Positions 55,798-64,000 of a stretch of DNA of 64,000 bases are shown here, in pieces (the stretch's first letter is position 1; each line of letters begins with the position of its first letter). The position numbers and the translations under genes were made by a program. The notes under the pieces are model-generated. The model saw only the letters and a program-made list of their open reading frames with translations. It was not told where the DNA came from and made no database searches. The DNA comes from Paraburkholderia ginsengiterrae (GTDB lineage: Bacteria > Pseudomonadota > Gammaproteobacteria > Burkholderiales > Burkholderiaceae). The stretch spans positions 1-64,000 of the forward strand of contig NZ_LXKA01000110.1 of assembly GCF_001645125.1 (NCBI RefSeq). The letters run 5' to 3'.

Positions 55798-57306
55798 TCA
55801 ACGCAACGTGATCCAGACCGCCTTGCTCTCCATCAGATGATCGAGTTGTTCGGGACCGAGGTCTTTGCCGAAACCGGACGCCTTGAATCCGCCGAACGGC
55901 ATCGACGGGTCGATCGTGCTATGGGCATTGACGTAGACAGTCCCCGCGCGCAATTGCGGAATCAGCCGATGCACGCGGTTCAGGTCATTGGAGTAGATCG
56001 CGGCTGCGAGACCGTACGGTGAATCATTGGCTTGAGACAACGCATCGCCCAGGTCATCAAACGGTGTGGTCACCAGCACGGGGCCGAAAATTTCTTCGCG
56101 GACGATTTTCATGCCGCTGCGGCAGTGCGCGAAGATGGTCGGTTCGACGAAGTAACCCGGCCGGTCCAGCACGCGGCCGCCATGGACGAGTTCCGCGCCT
56201 TCGCGCCGCCCGGCTTCGATATACGACGCCACGCGATCCATCTGGAGAGCGGACACAAGCGGGCTGATGAAGCAATCCCGATCGAGCCCGGGTGCGATCT
56301 TCAGCGAGCGTGTGTGTTCGATCAGCGCACCCATGAATTTGTCGTGAATGCCGCGTTGAACGTACACCCGCGTGCCTGCATCGCAAACCTGTCCGGAATT
56401 GAAGAAGATGCCGTTCGCCACGGCTTGGGCTGCTGCCTCGATGTCGGCATCGTCCAGCACCAGCACCGGCGATTTGCCGCCCAGTTCAAGCGTGAGGCGT
56501 TTGATGCCGCTCGCGGCCGTGTGGCCGACCGTGCGGCCCACCTCGGTGGAACCCGTGAACGTGATCTTGTCGATGCCGGGATGAGCAGCCATGGCCGCGC
56601 CAATGTCGCGCCCTCGTCCGGTGATGACGCTCACCACGCCGTCCGGAATGCCGGCCTCCTGCACCAGTTCCGCGAAGCGCAGCGTGGACAGCGAAGTCAG
56701 TTCAGCCGGCTTGATGACGGTCGTGCACCCCGTGGCAAGCGCAGCCGCTACCTTCCACGCCATGGTTTGCAGCGGGAAATTCCACGGCACGATTACGCCA
56801 ATCACGCCGATCGGCTCTTTGCGCGTGTAGGCCACGTAATCGCCGGGCAGCGAGGGTTCCACCGTGCGGCCGTGAAGCTTCGACGCCCAGCCCGCAAAAT
56901 AACGGAACGTATCGACCGTGCCTTGAATGTCGACGTCGCGTGCATTGGCGACCGACTTGCCGACGTCGATCGACTCGATTTCGGCCAGCTCCGTCGCATT
57001 GGCTTCGATCAGATCCGCGAGCCGATGGAGCAGCCGTTCACGCTCGAGCGGCTTGAGCCTGCGCCACGCTCCACCGTCGAATTGCTGGCGGGCCGCCTCG
57101 ACCGCGCGATCGAGATCGGCCATCGTGCCGAGCGGAATGTGCGTGATCACGCCCGCGGTGGACGGCTCGATCACCGCAAAGGATTCCCGGTCGCCTTGCG
57201 CGATCCAGGTCCCGCCAATCAGCATCTTCTGCGGCTTGGCGAGAAAGCGCTGCGTCGCTTCGCACACGCCGAATTGCTCGAGGTACTGTTGTACAACGCT
57301 GTCCAT
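55798..57306 (-). CDS. NAD(P)-dependent aldehyde dehydrogenase
   Basis: This 502-residue enzyme of the ALDH superfamily has the nucleotide-site motif VPWNFPLQTMAWKVAAALATG, the glutamate in ELGGKSPVLV and the catalytic cysteine in FFNSGQVCDAGTR. The EIFGPV motif follows. It oxidises an aldehyde to the acid, presumably the product of the GMC oxidoreductase in the same operon. The ATG at 57306 follows AGGAGAC. It is the first gene of the operon and is divergent from a LysR gene 193 bp away. Confidence 0.92.
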   Translation of the reverse strand: MDSVVQQYLEQFGVCEATQRFLAKPQKMLIGGTWIAQGDRESFAVIEPSTAGVITHIPLGTMADLDRAVEAARQQFDGGAWRRLKPLERERLLHRLADLIEANATELAEIESIDVGKSVANARDVDIQGTVDTFRYFAGWASKLHGRTVEPSLPGDYVAYTRKEPIGVIGVIVPWNFPLQTMAWKVAAALATGCTTVIKPAELTSLSTLRFAELVQEAGIPDGVVSVITGRGRDIGAAMAAHPGIDKITFTGSTEVGRTVGHTAASGIKRLTLELGGKSPVLVLDDADIEAAAQAVANGIFFNSGQVCDAGTRVYVQRGIHDKFMGALIEHTRSLKIAPGLDRDCFISPLVSALQMDRVASYIEAGRREGAELVHGGRVLDRPGYFVEPTIFAHCRSGMKIVREEIFGPVLVTTPFDDLGDALSQANDSPYGLAAAIYSNDLNRVHRLIPQLRAGTVYVNAHSTIDPSMPFGGFKASGFGKDLGPEQLDHLMESKAVWITLR

Positions 57307-57456
57307 CTTTGTCTCCTGTCTTTTGGATTGGCCGCTATCGAGCCGTGTACAAACGGCCGGTGCGCCATCGATATAAACGCGGGTTGTGACTGCGACGCGT
57401 TTTGAGAGACTATGGACGAGACGATAAAGGGTAAAAATCACGTGAATCAGATGTTC

Positions 57457-57476
57457 ATATCGGGAAATTCGAAGCA
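57457..57476. promoter_or_regulatory. Candidate LysR-binding site, degenerate copy
   Basis: ATATCGGGAAATTCGAAGCA resembles the sites at 59856 and 61953 but has a 5-bp spacer and weaker right arm. It lies 24-43 bp before the LysR gene at 57500, the same relative position as the site before the paralogous LysR gene at 59905. Confidence 0.35.
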
Positions 57477-57499
57477 AGCAGTGCAATAGGAGCGAGACG

Positions 57500-58426
57500 G
57501 TGATTCAGTTGCAGGACGTGGACCTCAAACTGCTGAGGGTCTTCATGACGGTGGTTCGATGCGGCGGGTTTTCCGCCGCCCAGGCGACCCTGAACGTCAG
57601 CCAGTCGACGATCAGCGAGCAGATGACGACGCTGGAAACGCGCCTGGGGCTCAAGCTTTGCGAGCGAGGCCGGAGTGGTTTTCGCCTCACCGAGCATGGC
57701 GTGGCAACGTACGAGGCGGCGCAACGGTTGCAGGTGGCGGTAGAGAGCTTTTGCGTGGATACGGCCGCGCTGAAGAAGCACGTCTCGGGCAAGCTGTATC
57801 TCGGCATCATCGACAACACGGTGACCGACTCCGACTCGCCGTTGCCGCAGGCATTGCAGGCGTTCGTGTCGCGGGGGCACGACGTGCATCTGGATGTCTA
57901 CGTCGGCACGCCTGCCGAACTGGAAGAACGTGTGCTGGATGGCCGGTTGCACATTGCCGTCGGGCATTTTCCGCTGCACGTGCCGGGGCTAACCTATACC
58001 GACCTCTATGGCGAGCCGGACGGTCTGTATTGCGGCAAGAACCATGTGCTCGCCGGCCTCGCGCCGAATGATGCCGCGCTCGAACAGGCCATTGCATCAA
58101 GCCGGGTTGTCGCGCGTGGCTATCTGCAGCAGCACGACCTGCGCATGCTGAAGGTGAGCAAGGCCGCAGCCACCGTCGACAATATCGAGGCACAGGCCAT
58201 ACTCATTCTGTCCGGCGCATATATCGGATTCCTACCGATTCACTATGCCGCCCGATGGGTCGCGCGCGACGAGATGCACCGGATATGCCCCGACCAGTTC
58301 GGTTCTCAATGGCCGTTTTGCGCGATCATCCGGCGAGCTGCAGTGCCCCCGGCGATCCTGCAAGTTTTCATGACTGATCTGATGGAAAGCTATCGCCTCG
58401 CCCAAACGACGGCGCATACGGCATAA
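57500..58426 (+). CDS. LysR-family regulator, paralogue of the one at 59905
   Basis: The 308-residue protein has a helix-turn-helix (about 5-65: VDLKLLRVFMTVVRCGGFSAAQATLN, then STISEQMTTLETRLGLKLC) and an effector domain (about 90-300). It is strikingly similar along its length to the regulator at 59905: shared blocks include CERGRSGFRLTE, the DGRLHIAVGHFP segment and the ILSGAYIGFLP segment near the end. The GTG at 57500 follows AGGAGCG. It is divergent from the aldehyde dehydrogenase operon, which it most likely controls. Confidence 0.92.
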   Translation: MIQLQDVDLKLLRVFMTVVRCGGFSAAQATLNVSQSTISEQMTTLETRLGLKLCERGRSGFRLTEHGVATYEAAQRLQVAVESFCVDTAALKKHVSGKLYLGIIDNTVTDSDSPLPQALQAFVSRGHDVHLDVYVGTPAELEERVLDGRLHIAVGHFPLHVPGLTYTDLYGEPDGLYCGKNHVLAGLAPNDAALEQAIASSRVVARGYLQQHDLRMLKVSKAAATVDNIEAQAILILSGAYIGFLPIHYAARWVARDEMHRICPDQFGSQWPFCAIIRRAAVPPAILQVFMTDLMESYRLAQTTAHTA

Positions 58427-58453
58427 GCGCGTTAATTAGGCACCCGCTTTTGT

Positions 58454-58487
58454 GCACGACACCACAGTGGTTGCGGCAGTGTCGTGC
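58454..58487. terminator. Hairpin between convergent genes
   Basis: GCACGACAC (58454-58462) and its exact complement (58479-58487) flank a 16-nt loop between the LysR gene end and the binding-protein gene end. It has no U tract, so termination here is probable only by position. Confidence 0.35.
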
Positions 58488-58522
58488 GTCGTATTTCGTC
58501 GCACAGGCTGGGTGGCGTCGCG

Positions 58523-59665
58523 TTACGGCTGTGCGGATGCCAGCGGCGTCGGCTCACCATTCCGATAGGTATAAATCGTGATGGGCGAGTCGGTCAGATC
58601 GCGATTCTTGTCGAACCGGTAGTGACCCGAAACACCTTGCCAATCGATGCCCGCCAGCGCCTCACGATACTGGGCCGGTTCGATCGAGTTGGCCTTCTGC
58701 ATGGCCTGCGCAACGATATTCACGCCGTCGTACAAAGCGGCGCTATAGGTCAACGGCTCGGTATGAAAACGCTGCTTGTAGTCCGCCTTGAACTGACGGC
58801 CTTTCTCGGTCTGCTCGAGAACAGGTCCGCCTTGCGGACAATACACGCGCGTGTCGACCGCATCGCCGCCGAGTTTTCCGAGTTCGGCGTTGCACATGGC
58901 GTCGCCGCCGAGCAGGTAGCCGTTCATCGCGAGGCGCTTCATCTGCTTGCGCATGGCGCCGGCTTGGGCGTAGTAGCCGCCGTAGAAAATGCCTTCCGCG
59001 TTCGCGCCCTTGACATGCGTGAGAATCGACACGAAGTCGGTCGCCTTGTCGGTCGTATATTCACGATCCACGATCTCGATGCCGTTGGCCTTTGCTGCGG
59101 CGATGAATTCATCGGCGACGCCCTGGCCGTATGCCGTCCGATCGTCGATCACGGCAATACGCTTGATCTTGAGTTCCTTTGCCGCAAACACACCCATGCG
59201 GCTGCCAAGCTGCGTGTCGCTGGCGGAGATGCGAAACACGAACGGGTAGCCGTGCTGCGTGATCGACCGGTTCGACGCGACCGTCGCCATGACAATGCCC
59301 GAGACATTTACCAGGTTTGAAATCGGAATCGCGACGCCTGAATTGAAAGGCCCGAAGATGACCTTCACGTTGGCGTCGACAAGGCTTTGTGCAACGGTCA
59401 TGCCGGTACGTGGATCGGCGGCGTCGTCTTGCGAGACAAGTTCGAAGCGAGTCTTCTGACCGCCAATGACGAGACCCTCGGCGTTCAGGCGCTCGATCGC
59501 CATTCTCACGCCGTTTTCGTCGTCCTTGCCGATCGCCGCTTGCGGGCCGGTCAAGGGACCGGTCAAGCCGATCTTGACGACCTGCTCGCCTGCAGTCGCG
59601 CTTAGGGACATCGTGCTCAAAGCGACTGCTGCCAACCAGCTTGCGCTTGCGTACGGCTTTTTCAT
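58523..59665 (-). CDS. Periplasmic ABC-transporter binding protein, LivJ type
   Basis: This 380-residue precursor has a signal peptide (about 1-25, ending SATA) followed by VVKIGLTGPLTGPQAAIGKDDENG. The two-lobed periplasmic-binding fold of branched-chain amino acid (LIV) transporters continues with VNVSGIVMATVASNRS-type and GQGVADEFIAAAKANG segments. Matching membrane and ATPase genes are not in the window, so it is an orphan that may work with a transporter elsewhere. The ligand is unknown. It shares a 239-bp divergent region with the LysR gene at 59905. Confidence 0.9.
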   Translation of the reverse strand: MKKPYASASWLAAVALSTMSLSATAGEQVVKIGLTGPLTGPQAAIGKDDENGVRMAIERLNAEGLVIGGQKTRFELVSQDDAADPRTGMTVAQSLVDANVKVIFGPFNSGVAIPISNLVNVSGIVMATVASNRSITQHGYPFVFRISASDTQLGSRMGVFAAKELKIKRIAVIDDRTAYGQGVADEFIAAAKANGIEIVDREYTTDKATDFVSILTHVKGANAEGIFYGGYYAQAGAMRKQMKRLAMNGYLLGGDAMCNAELGKLGGDAVDTRVYCPQGGPVLEQTEKGRQFKADYKQRFHTEPLTYSAALYDGVNIVAQAMQKANSIEPAQYREALAGIDWQGVSGHYRFDKNRDLTDSPITIYTYRNGEPTPLASAQP

Positions 59666-59855
59666 CGTCCTCTCCTCACATCGTGACGCGCCAGAAACGC
59701 GCCGTCACCTGAGGTGTCGAACGCGCCACGCTTCGGCGCAGAAAACATCGCTTTGAGCCCCGCTGCCCGCTTACGTTTGCCGGGCTTTGGGCAGGGGGTT
59801 GAGCATTATTCTGGGTAGCCAAATTCTCCAATAAAATGCATCATTGACGAAACAC

Positions 59856-59875
59856 ATTTCGGGGTTTTCCGAAGT
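59856..59875. promoter_or_regulatory. Candidate LysR-binding site in the divergent SBP/LysR region
   Basis: ATTTCGG-N6-CCGAAGT is an inverted repeat with one mismatch between arms, 30-49 bp before the LysR start at 59905. It matches the perfect site at 61953 upstream of the agmatinase-family gene. The fit to the LysR-type T-N11-A plan is good. Confidence 0.55.
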
Positions 59876-59904
59876 AACTTCCGATGTAAAAACGAGGCTG
59901 CACG

Positions 59905-60828
59905 ATGCAAGTTCAGGACACCGATCTCAAGCTGTTGCGTATCTTCGAAACCATCGTGAGGTGCGGTGGCTTCGCCGCGGCGCAGCCGATTCTCAACATC
60001 GGCGCGTCGAGCATCAGCGAATACATGTCGCAACTGGAGACGCGTCTAGGACTGCGATTGTGCGAACGCGGGCGCGCCGGTTTCCGCCTCACGGAAGAAG
60101 GCGCGGAACTGCACGCCGCCGCGCAGCGTCTGCTCGGCGCGGTCGACACGTTTCATATGGAGGCAGGCGCGTTGCGCAATCAGCTTTCGGGCGTGTTGCG
60201 CTTCGGCATGATCGAGGCGACGTTGACGGACAAGTACTCGCCGCTGCCGACAGCGATTCGCGAGTTCGGGCAGATGGCGCCGGACGTGCGCCTGCATGTG
60301 CAGATCGATACGCCGGGCAGCATGGAGCAGCATGTGCTGGATGGGCGTCTGCATCTGGCCGTCGGGCCGTTTCCCGCGCAGATTCCCGGTCTCGACTATT
60401 TGCCGCTGTATCGCGAGGAGCAAGGGCTCTACTGTGCGTCGACTCATCCGCTATATGAGCGGGCGAGCGGCCGCGTGCCTGTTTCGGTACTCAGCAAACA
60501 GCGGCTCGCGGCGCGCGCTTATCTCGGCAGCCAGGAACTGAAGCTGCTGCGCATGCCGCAGGCGGCGGCCTCAGTCGACAACGTCGAAGGCCGCGCCATG
60601 CTGATTCTGTCGGGTAACTACATCGGATTTTTGCCGCCGCACTATGCACAGCCGTGGGTAGATAGCGGTCTGTTGATTCGCATCGATCCCGAGCATTACG
60701 TGACGCATCTGGACTTCCAGATCATCACGCGCAAGGGGGGCGAATCGGCGCGGGTCGTCAAGGCTTTTTGCAATCAGCTGCGAACGGCGGCTGCGGAGTT
60801 AAGCCGCGCAAGGCGCGGCGGCAAATAG
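59905..60828 (+). CDS. LysR-family regulator, paralogue of the one at 57500
   Basis: The 307-residue protein has a helix-turn-helix at about 5-63 (TDLKLLRIFETIVRCGGF, SSISEYMSQLETRLGLRLC) and an effector domain to the end. It is parallel in sequence to the regulator at 57500 (for example DGRLHLAVGPFPAQIPGL and LILSGNYIGFLP). It converges on the agmatinase-family gene, only 8 bp between stop codons. The TTCGG-N6-CCGAA sites before its own gene and upstream of the agmatinase-family gene suggest that it controls both. Confidence 0.92.
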   Translation: MQVQDTDLKLLRIFETIVRCGGFAAAQPILNIGASSISEYMSQLETRLGLRLCERGRAGFRLTEEGAELHAAAQRLLGAVDTFHMEAGALRNQLSGVLRFGMIEATLTDKYSPLPTAIREFGQMAPDVRLHVQIDTPGSMEQHVLDGRLHLAVGPFPAQIPGLDYLPLYREEQGLYCASTHPLYERASGRVPVSVLSKQRLAARAYLGSQELKLLRMPQAAASVDNVEGRAMLILSGNYIGFLPPHYAQPWVDSGLLIRIDPEHYVTHLDFQIITRKGGESARVVKAFCNQLRTAAAELSRARRGGK

Positions 60829-60836
60829 TGCTTTGC

Positions 60837-61814
60837 TTAACGGGTAAGGTTGCGCTTGACCTTGCGTTGATGCATGACGCGGCCAATCGTATTCAGCAGC
60901 AGTTGCGCCGCCAGAATCGAAGTCGAACCTGAATGGTCATAGTCGGGCGCGACTTCGACGAGGTCGATGCCGATGACTTCACCCTGCGCGGCAAGACCGG
61001 CGAACAGCTCGAGTCCTTCGTAGTACAGCAGGCCGCCGTGGCTCGGCGTGCCCGTGCCAGGGGCGATCGATGGGTCGAAGCCGTCGATGTCGATCGTCAG
61101 GTAATAGCGCACGCCCTTCGGAATGCGGTCCAGCACGCCCTGAATGCCGAGCCGGCGAAGGTCGCGCACCGAGATAATGTCCGAACCCATCTCGCGCGCC
61201 TGTGCATAACCTTCACGCGCGGTCGACGACACGTTGCGAATGCCGATCTGCGTCATGCCTGAAACCACGCTCTTCTCGGCGGCACGCCGCAGCGGATTGC
61301 CGTGGCCATGACGCACGCCGTGGCGTTCGTCGACGAAATCGAGGTGGGCGTCGATATGGACGATATGAAAGGGCTCCTGACCTTCGAACGCGTTGATGCA
61401 GGGAATGTTGATCGAGTGGTCGCCGCCCATCACCACCGGCAACGCGCCCGCCGCGAGAATCTTACGCACGCCGTATTCGATGTTGGCGTGGCTCTTTTCC
61501 GTGTTGGTGTGCACCATGTCCGCGTCGCCGATGTCGACGATGCGGACTTCGTCGCTGGGCAAGTAGACGACATCGTCTTCGAAGTCGTAGGCGCCGCCGT
61601 GGCCGAAGGAGAACAAGGTCGACGCATCACGGATTGAGCGCGGGCCGAAGCGCGCGCCGGCTCGCCATTGTGTGCCGCAGTCGAAGGGGGCGCCTATCAC
61701 GGCGACGTCGGCGTCGATTTTGTCCCAGTCGAGGCACAGCGGGGACTTCGCGAATGTGCAGATGCCGACAAAGGGCAGGTTTAGGCGGCCAGTTTCGTAG
61801 GTGTTGGCTGACAT
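60837..61814 (-). CDS. Agmatinase-family ureohydrolase
   Basis: This 325-residue binuclear manganese enzyme has metal ligands H133 in GGDHS, D155, H157 and D159 in DAHLDF, and D242 and D244 in DIDGFD. The family hydrolyses guanidino compounds such as agmatine, guanidinobutyrate or guanidinopropionate to urea and an amine. The sequence alone does not pick the substrate. It sits opposite a LysR gene whose candidate site (61953) lies upstream of this gene, and near an aldehyde dehydrogenase operon, so a guanidino or related nitrogen compound is plausible. Confidence 0.88.
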   Translation of the reverse strand: MSANTYETGRLNLPFVGICTFAKSPLCLDWDKIDADVAVIGAPFDCGTQWRAGARFGPRSIRDASTLFSFGHGGAYDFEDDVVYLPSDEVRIVDIGDADMVHTNTEKSHANIEYGVRKILAAGALPVVMGGDHSINIPCINAFEGQEPFHIVHIDAHLDFVDERHGVRHGHGNPLRRAAEKSVVSGMTQIGIRNVSSTAREGYAQAREMGSDIISVRDLRRLGIQGVLDRIPKGVRYYLTIDIDGFDPSIAPGTGTPSHGGLLYYEGLELFAGLAAQGEVIGIDLVEVAPDYDHSGSTSILAAQLLLNTIGRVMHQRKVKRNLTR

Positions 61815-61952
61815 GGGTGTCTCCGTTCCTTTTTGGGTCCAGTTGTGGGGTGCGCACCGCTGCTGCCTTAGATGATGCGAGGGATGGCGGTGTGTCTGGA
61901 ACGGAGTCTAGGGGAGCTGATTCGACGGGAAAATGCGGGAATGGGGAAATGT

Positions 61953-61972
61953 ACTTCGGGAGATTCCGAAGT
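61953..61972. promoter_or_regulatory. Perfect LysR-type inverted repeat upstream of the agmatinase-family gene
   Basis: ACTTCGG-N6-CCGAAGT is a perfect 7-bp inverted repeat, about 140 bp before the gene start at 61814 and the same motif as at 59856. It lies in the otherwise gene-free stretch 61815-62131. Confidence 0.6.
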
Positions 61973-62055
61973 TAGTTGCGGAGGGTCGCGGGAGTGCCAT
62001 GAGGATGGGGACGGCGACGTGCATTACGGACCACATCGGAGATTGCCAGAAACAA

Positions 62056-62089
62056 AAAACCCCGCGAGCCTTGCGCTACGCGGGGTTTT
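62056..62089 (-). terminator. Rho-independent terminator after tRNA-Ala
   Basis: The 11-bp stem AAAACCCCGCG / CGCGGGGTTTT (62056-62066 and 62079-62089) has a 12-nt loop. On the minus strand it runs into a T-rich tail, 43 bp past the tRNA 3-prime end. Confidence 0.85.
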
Positions 62090-62131
62090 GGACTTTTCCG
62101 GAATTACTTCTGACCTCCCTGGCCGTTTTGT

Positions 62132-62207
<76 letters not shown>

Positions 62208-62219
62208 AACGTGCAAATT

Positions 62220-62250
62220 ATTCTAGCACAATGATTTTCCGTTTTGCCAA
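62220..62250 (-). promoter_or_regulatory. Candidate promoter for tRNA-Ala
   Basis: On the minus strand TTGGCA (62245-62250) and TAGAAT (62220-62225) are separated by 19 bp. The start site would fall about 6 bp before the mature tRNA 5-prime end. The spacer is slightly long. Confidence 0.45.
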
Positions 62251-62287
62251 GCCCACCGGCCTGCCAAAACGACATCGGGAGCCATCA

Positions 62288-62638
62288 TCACCTCGACGGC
62301 GGAGCCCCCGCCAGCACCCAATCCACCACCGTCCGAATATCCGCATCGCTCATCGATTGATGCGCGGGCATCGGAATCATGCCCCACACGCCGGCGCCCC
62401 CGTCTTTCACCTTGCGCGACAATTTCGCCGGCGCCTGGGCATCGCCCTTGTACTTCGCGGCGATCTGCTGAAACGACGGGCCGACCAGTTTGCGGTCCAC
62501 CGCGTGGCACCCCATGCAGGCATTCGCGTTGGCGATCCGTTGACCAGGCGGCGTATCAGCAGCACGCGCCGCCGGCGCGACCGCACCCGCCAGCGCGCCG
62601 ACCATCAGCGCGCTAACGACGACAGCACTGCCGCGCAT
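62288..62638 (-). CDS. Class I cytochrome c (c5-like), secreted
   Basis: This 116-residue precursor has a signal peptide (about 1-27, ending AARA) and one heme-binding CxxCH (CMGCH at about 41-45). The distal methionine ligand is probably in GMIPMPAHQ near 88. It should be a periplasmic electron carrier. The ATG at 62638 overlaps the stop of the BON-domain gene (ATGA). The gene is last of the block; no oxidase is nearby. Confidence 0.92.
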   Translation of the reverse strand: MRGSAVVVSALMVGALAGAVAPAARAADTPPGQRIANANACMGCHAVDRKLVGPSFQQIAAKYKGDAQAPAKLSRKVKDGGAGVWGMIPMPAHQSMSDADIRTVVDWVLAGAPPSR

Positions 62639-63432
62639 CACGGCGTCGTGGCCTTCGGATTACCCGGGTGCACCGAGTCCGAATTGGTAACGGGGGCCGG
62701 CGCCTGCTGATCGAGCGGACGCGCACTCACCGACGAATCAGGAATCGCGCCGACCGTCGGCGCGCTCGCGTCCGGCTGCGAAGCGGCAACCGGCGCCGTC
62801 GCCGCCGCGGCAGCGGCCGCCGCGGCTTCCTGCGGCTGAATGTACTGGAACAATTTCACGACCTGCACCACGCCCGGCACGCGGCTCGCGACGTCGGCGC
62901 CGCGATTGCCTTCGTCCATGGTCACGAGGCCCATCAGATACAGATTGCCGCGCTCGGCGACGACCTTGAAGTTGTTCGCCGAAATATTCTTCTCGGCGAT
63001 CAGCGCAGTCTTCACGCGCGTCTCGAGGTAGGTGTCATTGGTGCGCGACGAAAACGAGCTGGCCGGCATGATCGCCAGTTCGTTGACGATCGTGTTGACG
63101 TTGTTCAGGCCACGCACGACGTTCTCCGCGCGCTGCTTCGACACATCCCCCGCCACCTCGGCGGTCAGCAGCACGCGGCGGTTGAACACCGTCACGTTGA
63201 CGTGCGCGGTGTCGGGCAGATTCTGGTTGATCTGCGCGAGCGCCTTGACCTGCAACTCGCGATCTTCGGTCTGCGCGCCAAGCGTGCGCCGGTCGGTCGC
63301 CACCAGCGCGCCGCCGCCCGCCGCGCCGGCCACGGCGAGAAAGCAGCCTTGCAATGTTGCGGACAGCCCCGCCGCGAACCCCACCACCAGCACGGTTCTT
63401 ACCAGTGTCTTCTTGACGCGAAATACGCTCAT
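62638..63432 (-). CDS. BON-domain outer-membrane lipoprotein (DolP/YraP-like)
   Basis: The 264-residue lipoprotein has a signal peptide with lipobox LQGC, so the mature protein is probably anchored by that cysteine. Two BON domains follow (about 55-120 and 130-195). The C-terminal 65 residues are a low-complexity Ala/Pro/Ser tail with a run of about ten Ala residues. Relatives support outer-membrane integrity. The ATG at 63432 follows AAGGAGAG. It lies between the SIS-domain gene and the cytochrome, like the diaA-dolP neighbourhood of other proteobacteria. Confidence 0.9.
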   Translation of the reverse strand: MSVFRVKKTLVRTVLVVGFAAGLSATLQGCFLAVAGAAGGGALVATDRRTLGAQTEDRELQVKALAQINQNLPDTAHVNVTVFNRRVLLTAEVAGDVSKQRAENVVRGLNNVNTIVNELAIMPASSFSSRTNDTYLETRVKTALIAEKNISANNFKVVAERGNLYLMGLVTMDEGNRGADVASRVPGVVQVVKLFQYIQPQEAAAAAAAAATAPVAASQPDASAPTVGAIPDSSVSARPLDQQAPAPVTNSDSVHPGNPKATTP

Positions 63433-63458
63433 CAACTAGCTCTCCTTCGGAATCGGTC

Positions 63459-64000
<542 letters not shown>

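Overview
The window is high-GC DNA from a betaproteobacterium of the order Burkholderiales, most likely a Paraburkholderia main chromosome. This rests on the compact bioA-bioF-bioD-bioB operon, a KirBac1.1-type potassium channel, a fused isobutyryl-CoA mutase (IcmF), two Burkholderia-type trimeric porins, a single-chain indolepyruvate oxidoreductase-like protein, and a DiaA/DolP/cytochrome c block at the right end. It is ordinary chromosome rather than a mobile island: I saw no transposase, integrase, prophage, CRISPR array or rRNA. One tRNA is present, tRNA-Ala(CGC).

Layout. 1-1134: non-coding, dominated by a roughly 225-bp imperfect inverted repeat whose arms each carry a strong palindrome. 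1135-5620: biotin operon closed by a terminator. 5675-10714: an RBBP9-like hydrolase facing a six-gene operon (2-hydroxyacid dehydrogenase, HMG-CoA lyase, YbaK-type editing protein, DUF1289, MaoC hydratase, metallo-beta-lactamase-fold hydrolase) that starts with a short coupled leader ORF. 11038-14735: DMT exporter with a divergent Lrp-type regulator, a fluoroacetate-dehalogenase-type hydrolase and a nitronate monooxygenase. 14851-20738: IcmF, a LysR regulator and a porin. 21281-25555: a secreted Gly/Asn/Pro-rich protein, an SBF-type transporter and an EAL-CBS-GGDEF protein. 25754-28934: a LacI-controlled operon predicted to convert a hexose such as mannose to fructose and then phosphorylate it. 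29055-31554: four small proteins and the Kir channel. 31591-36341: a porin and an N-formylglutamate amidohydrolase/IclR/YfcC-transporter unit sharing a control region with three 17-bp palindromes. 36566-52392: indolepyruvate oxidoreductase-like protein, CutC, c-di-GMP proteins, an Na+/H+ antiporter, an NCS2 permease, two chemoreceptors and a DUF2239 protein. 52480-61814: a catabolic cluster (aldehyde dehydrogenase, NCS1 permease, GMC oxidoreductase, periplasmic binding protein, agmatinase-family hydrolase) with two paralogous LysR regulators. 62132-64000: tRNA-Ala, cytochrome c, a BON-domain lipoprotein and a partial DiaA/GmhA-type SIS protein.

The least explained parts are the 52-62 kb cluster, whose substrate is unknown but whose regulator sites can be read (ACTTCGG-N6-CCGAAGT and relatives); the three-site IclR-type control region near 32.7-33.0 kb; the small two-gene membrane-protein unit at 29.8-30.2 kb with a perfect 12-bp hairpin inside it; and the coupled leader ORF at 6.5 kb. 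No clearly new multi-gene defence or mobile system was seen. All functions are inferred from sequence alone, without database searches.
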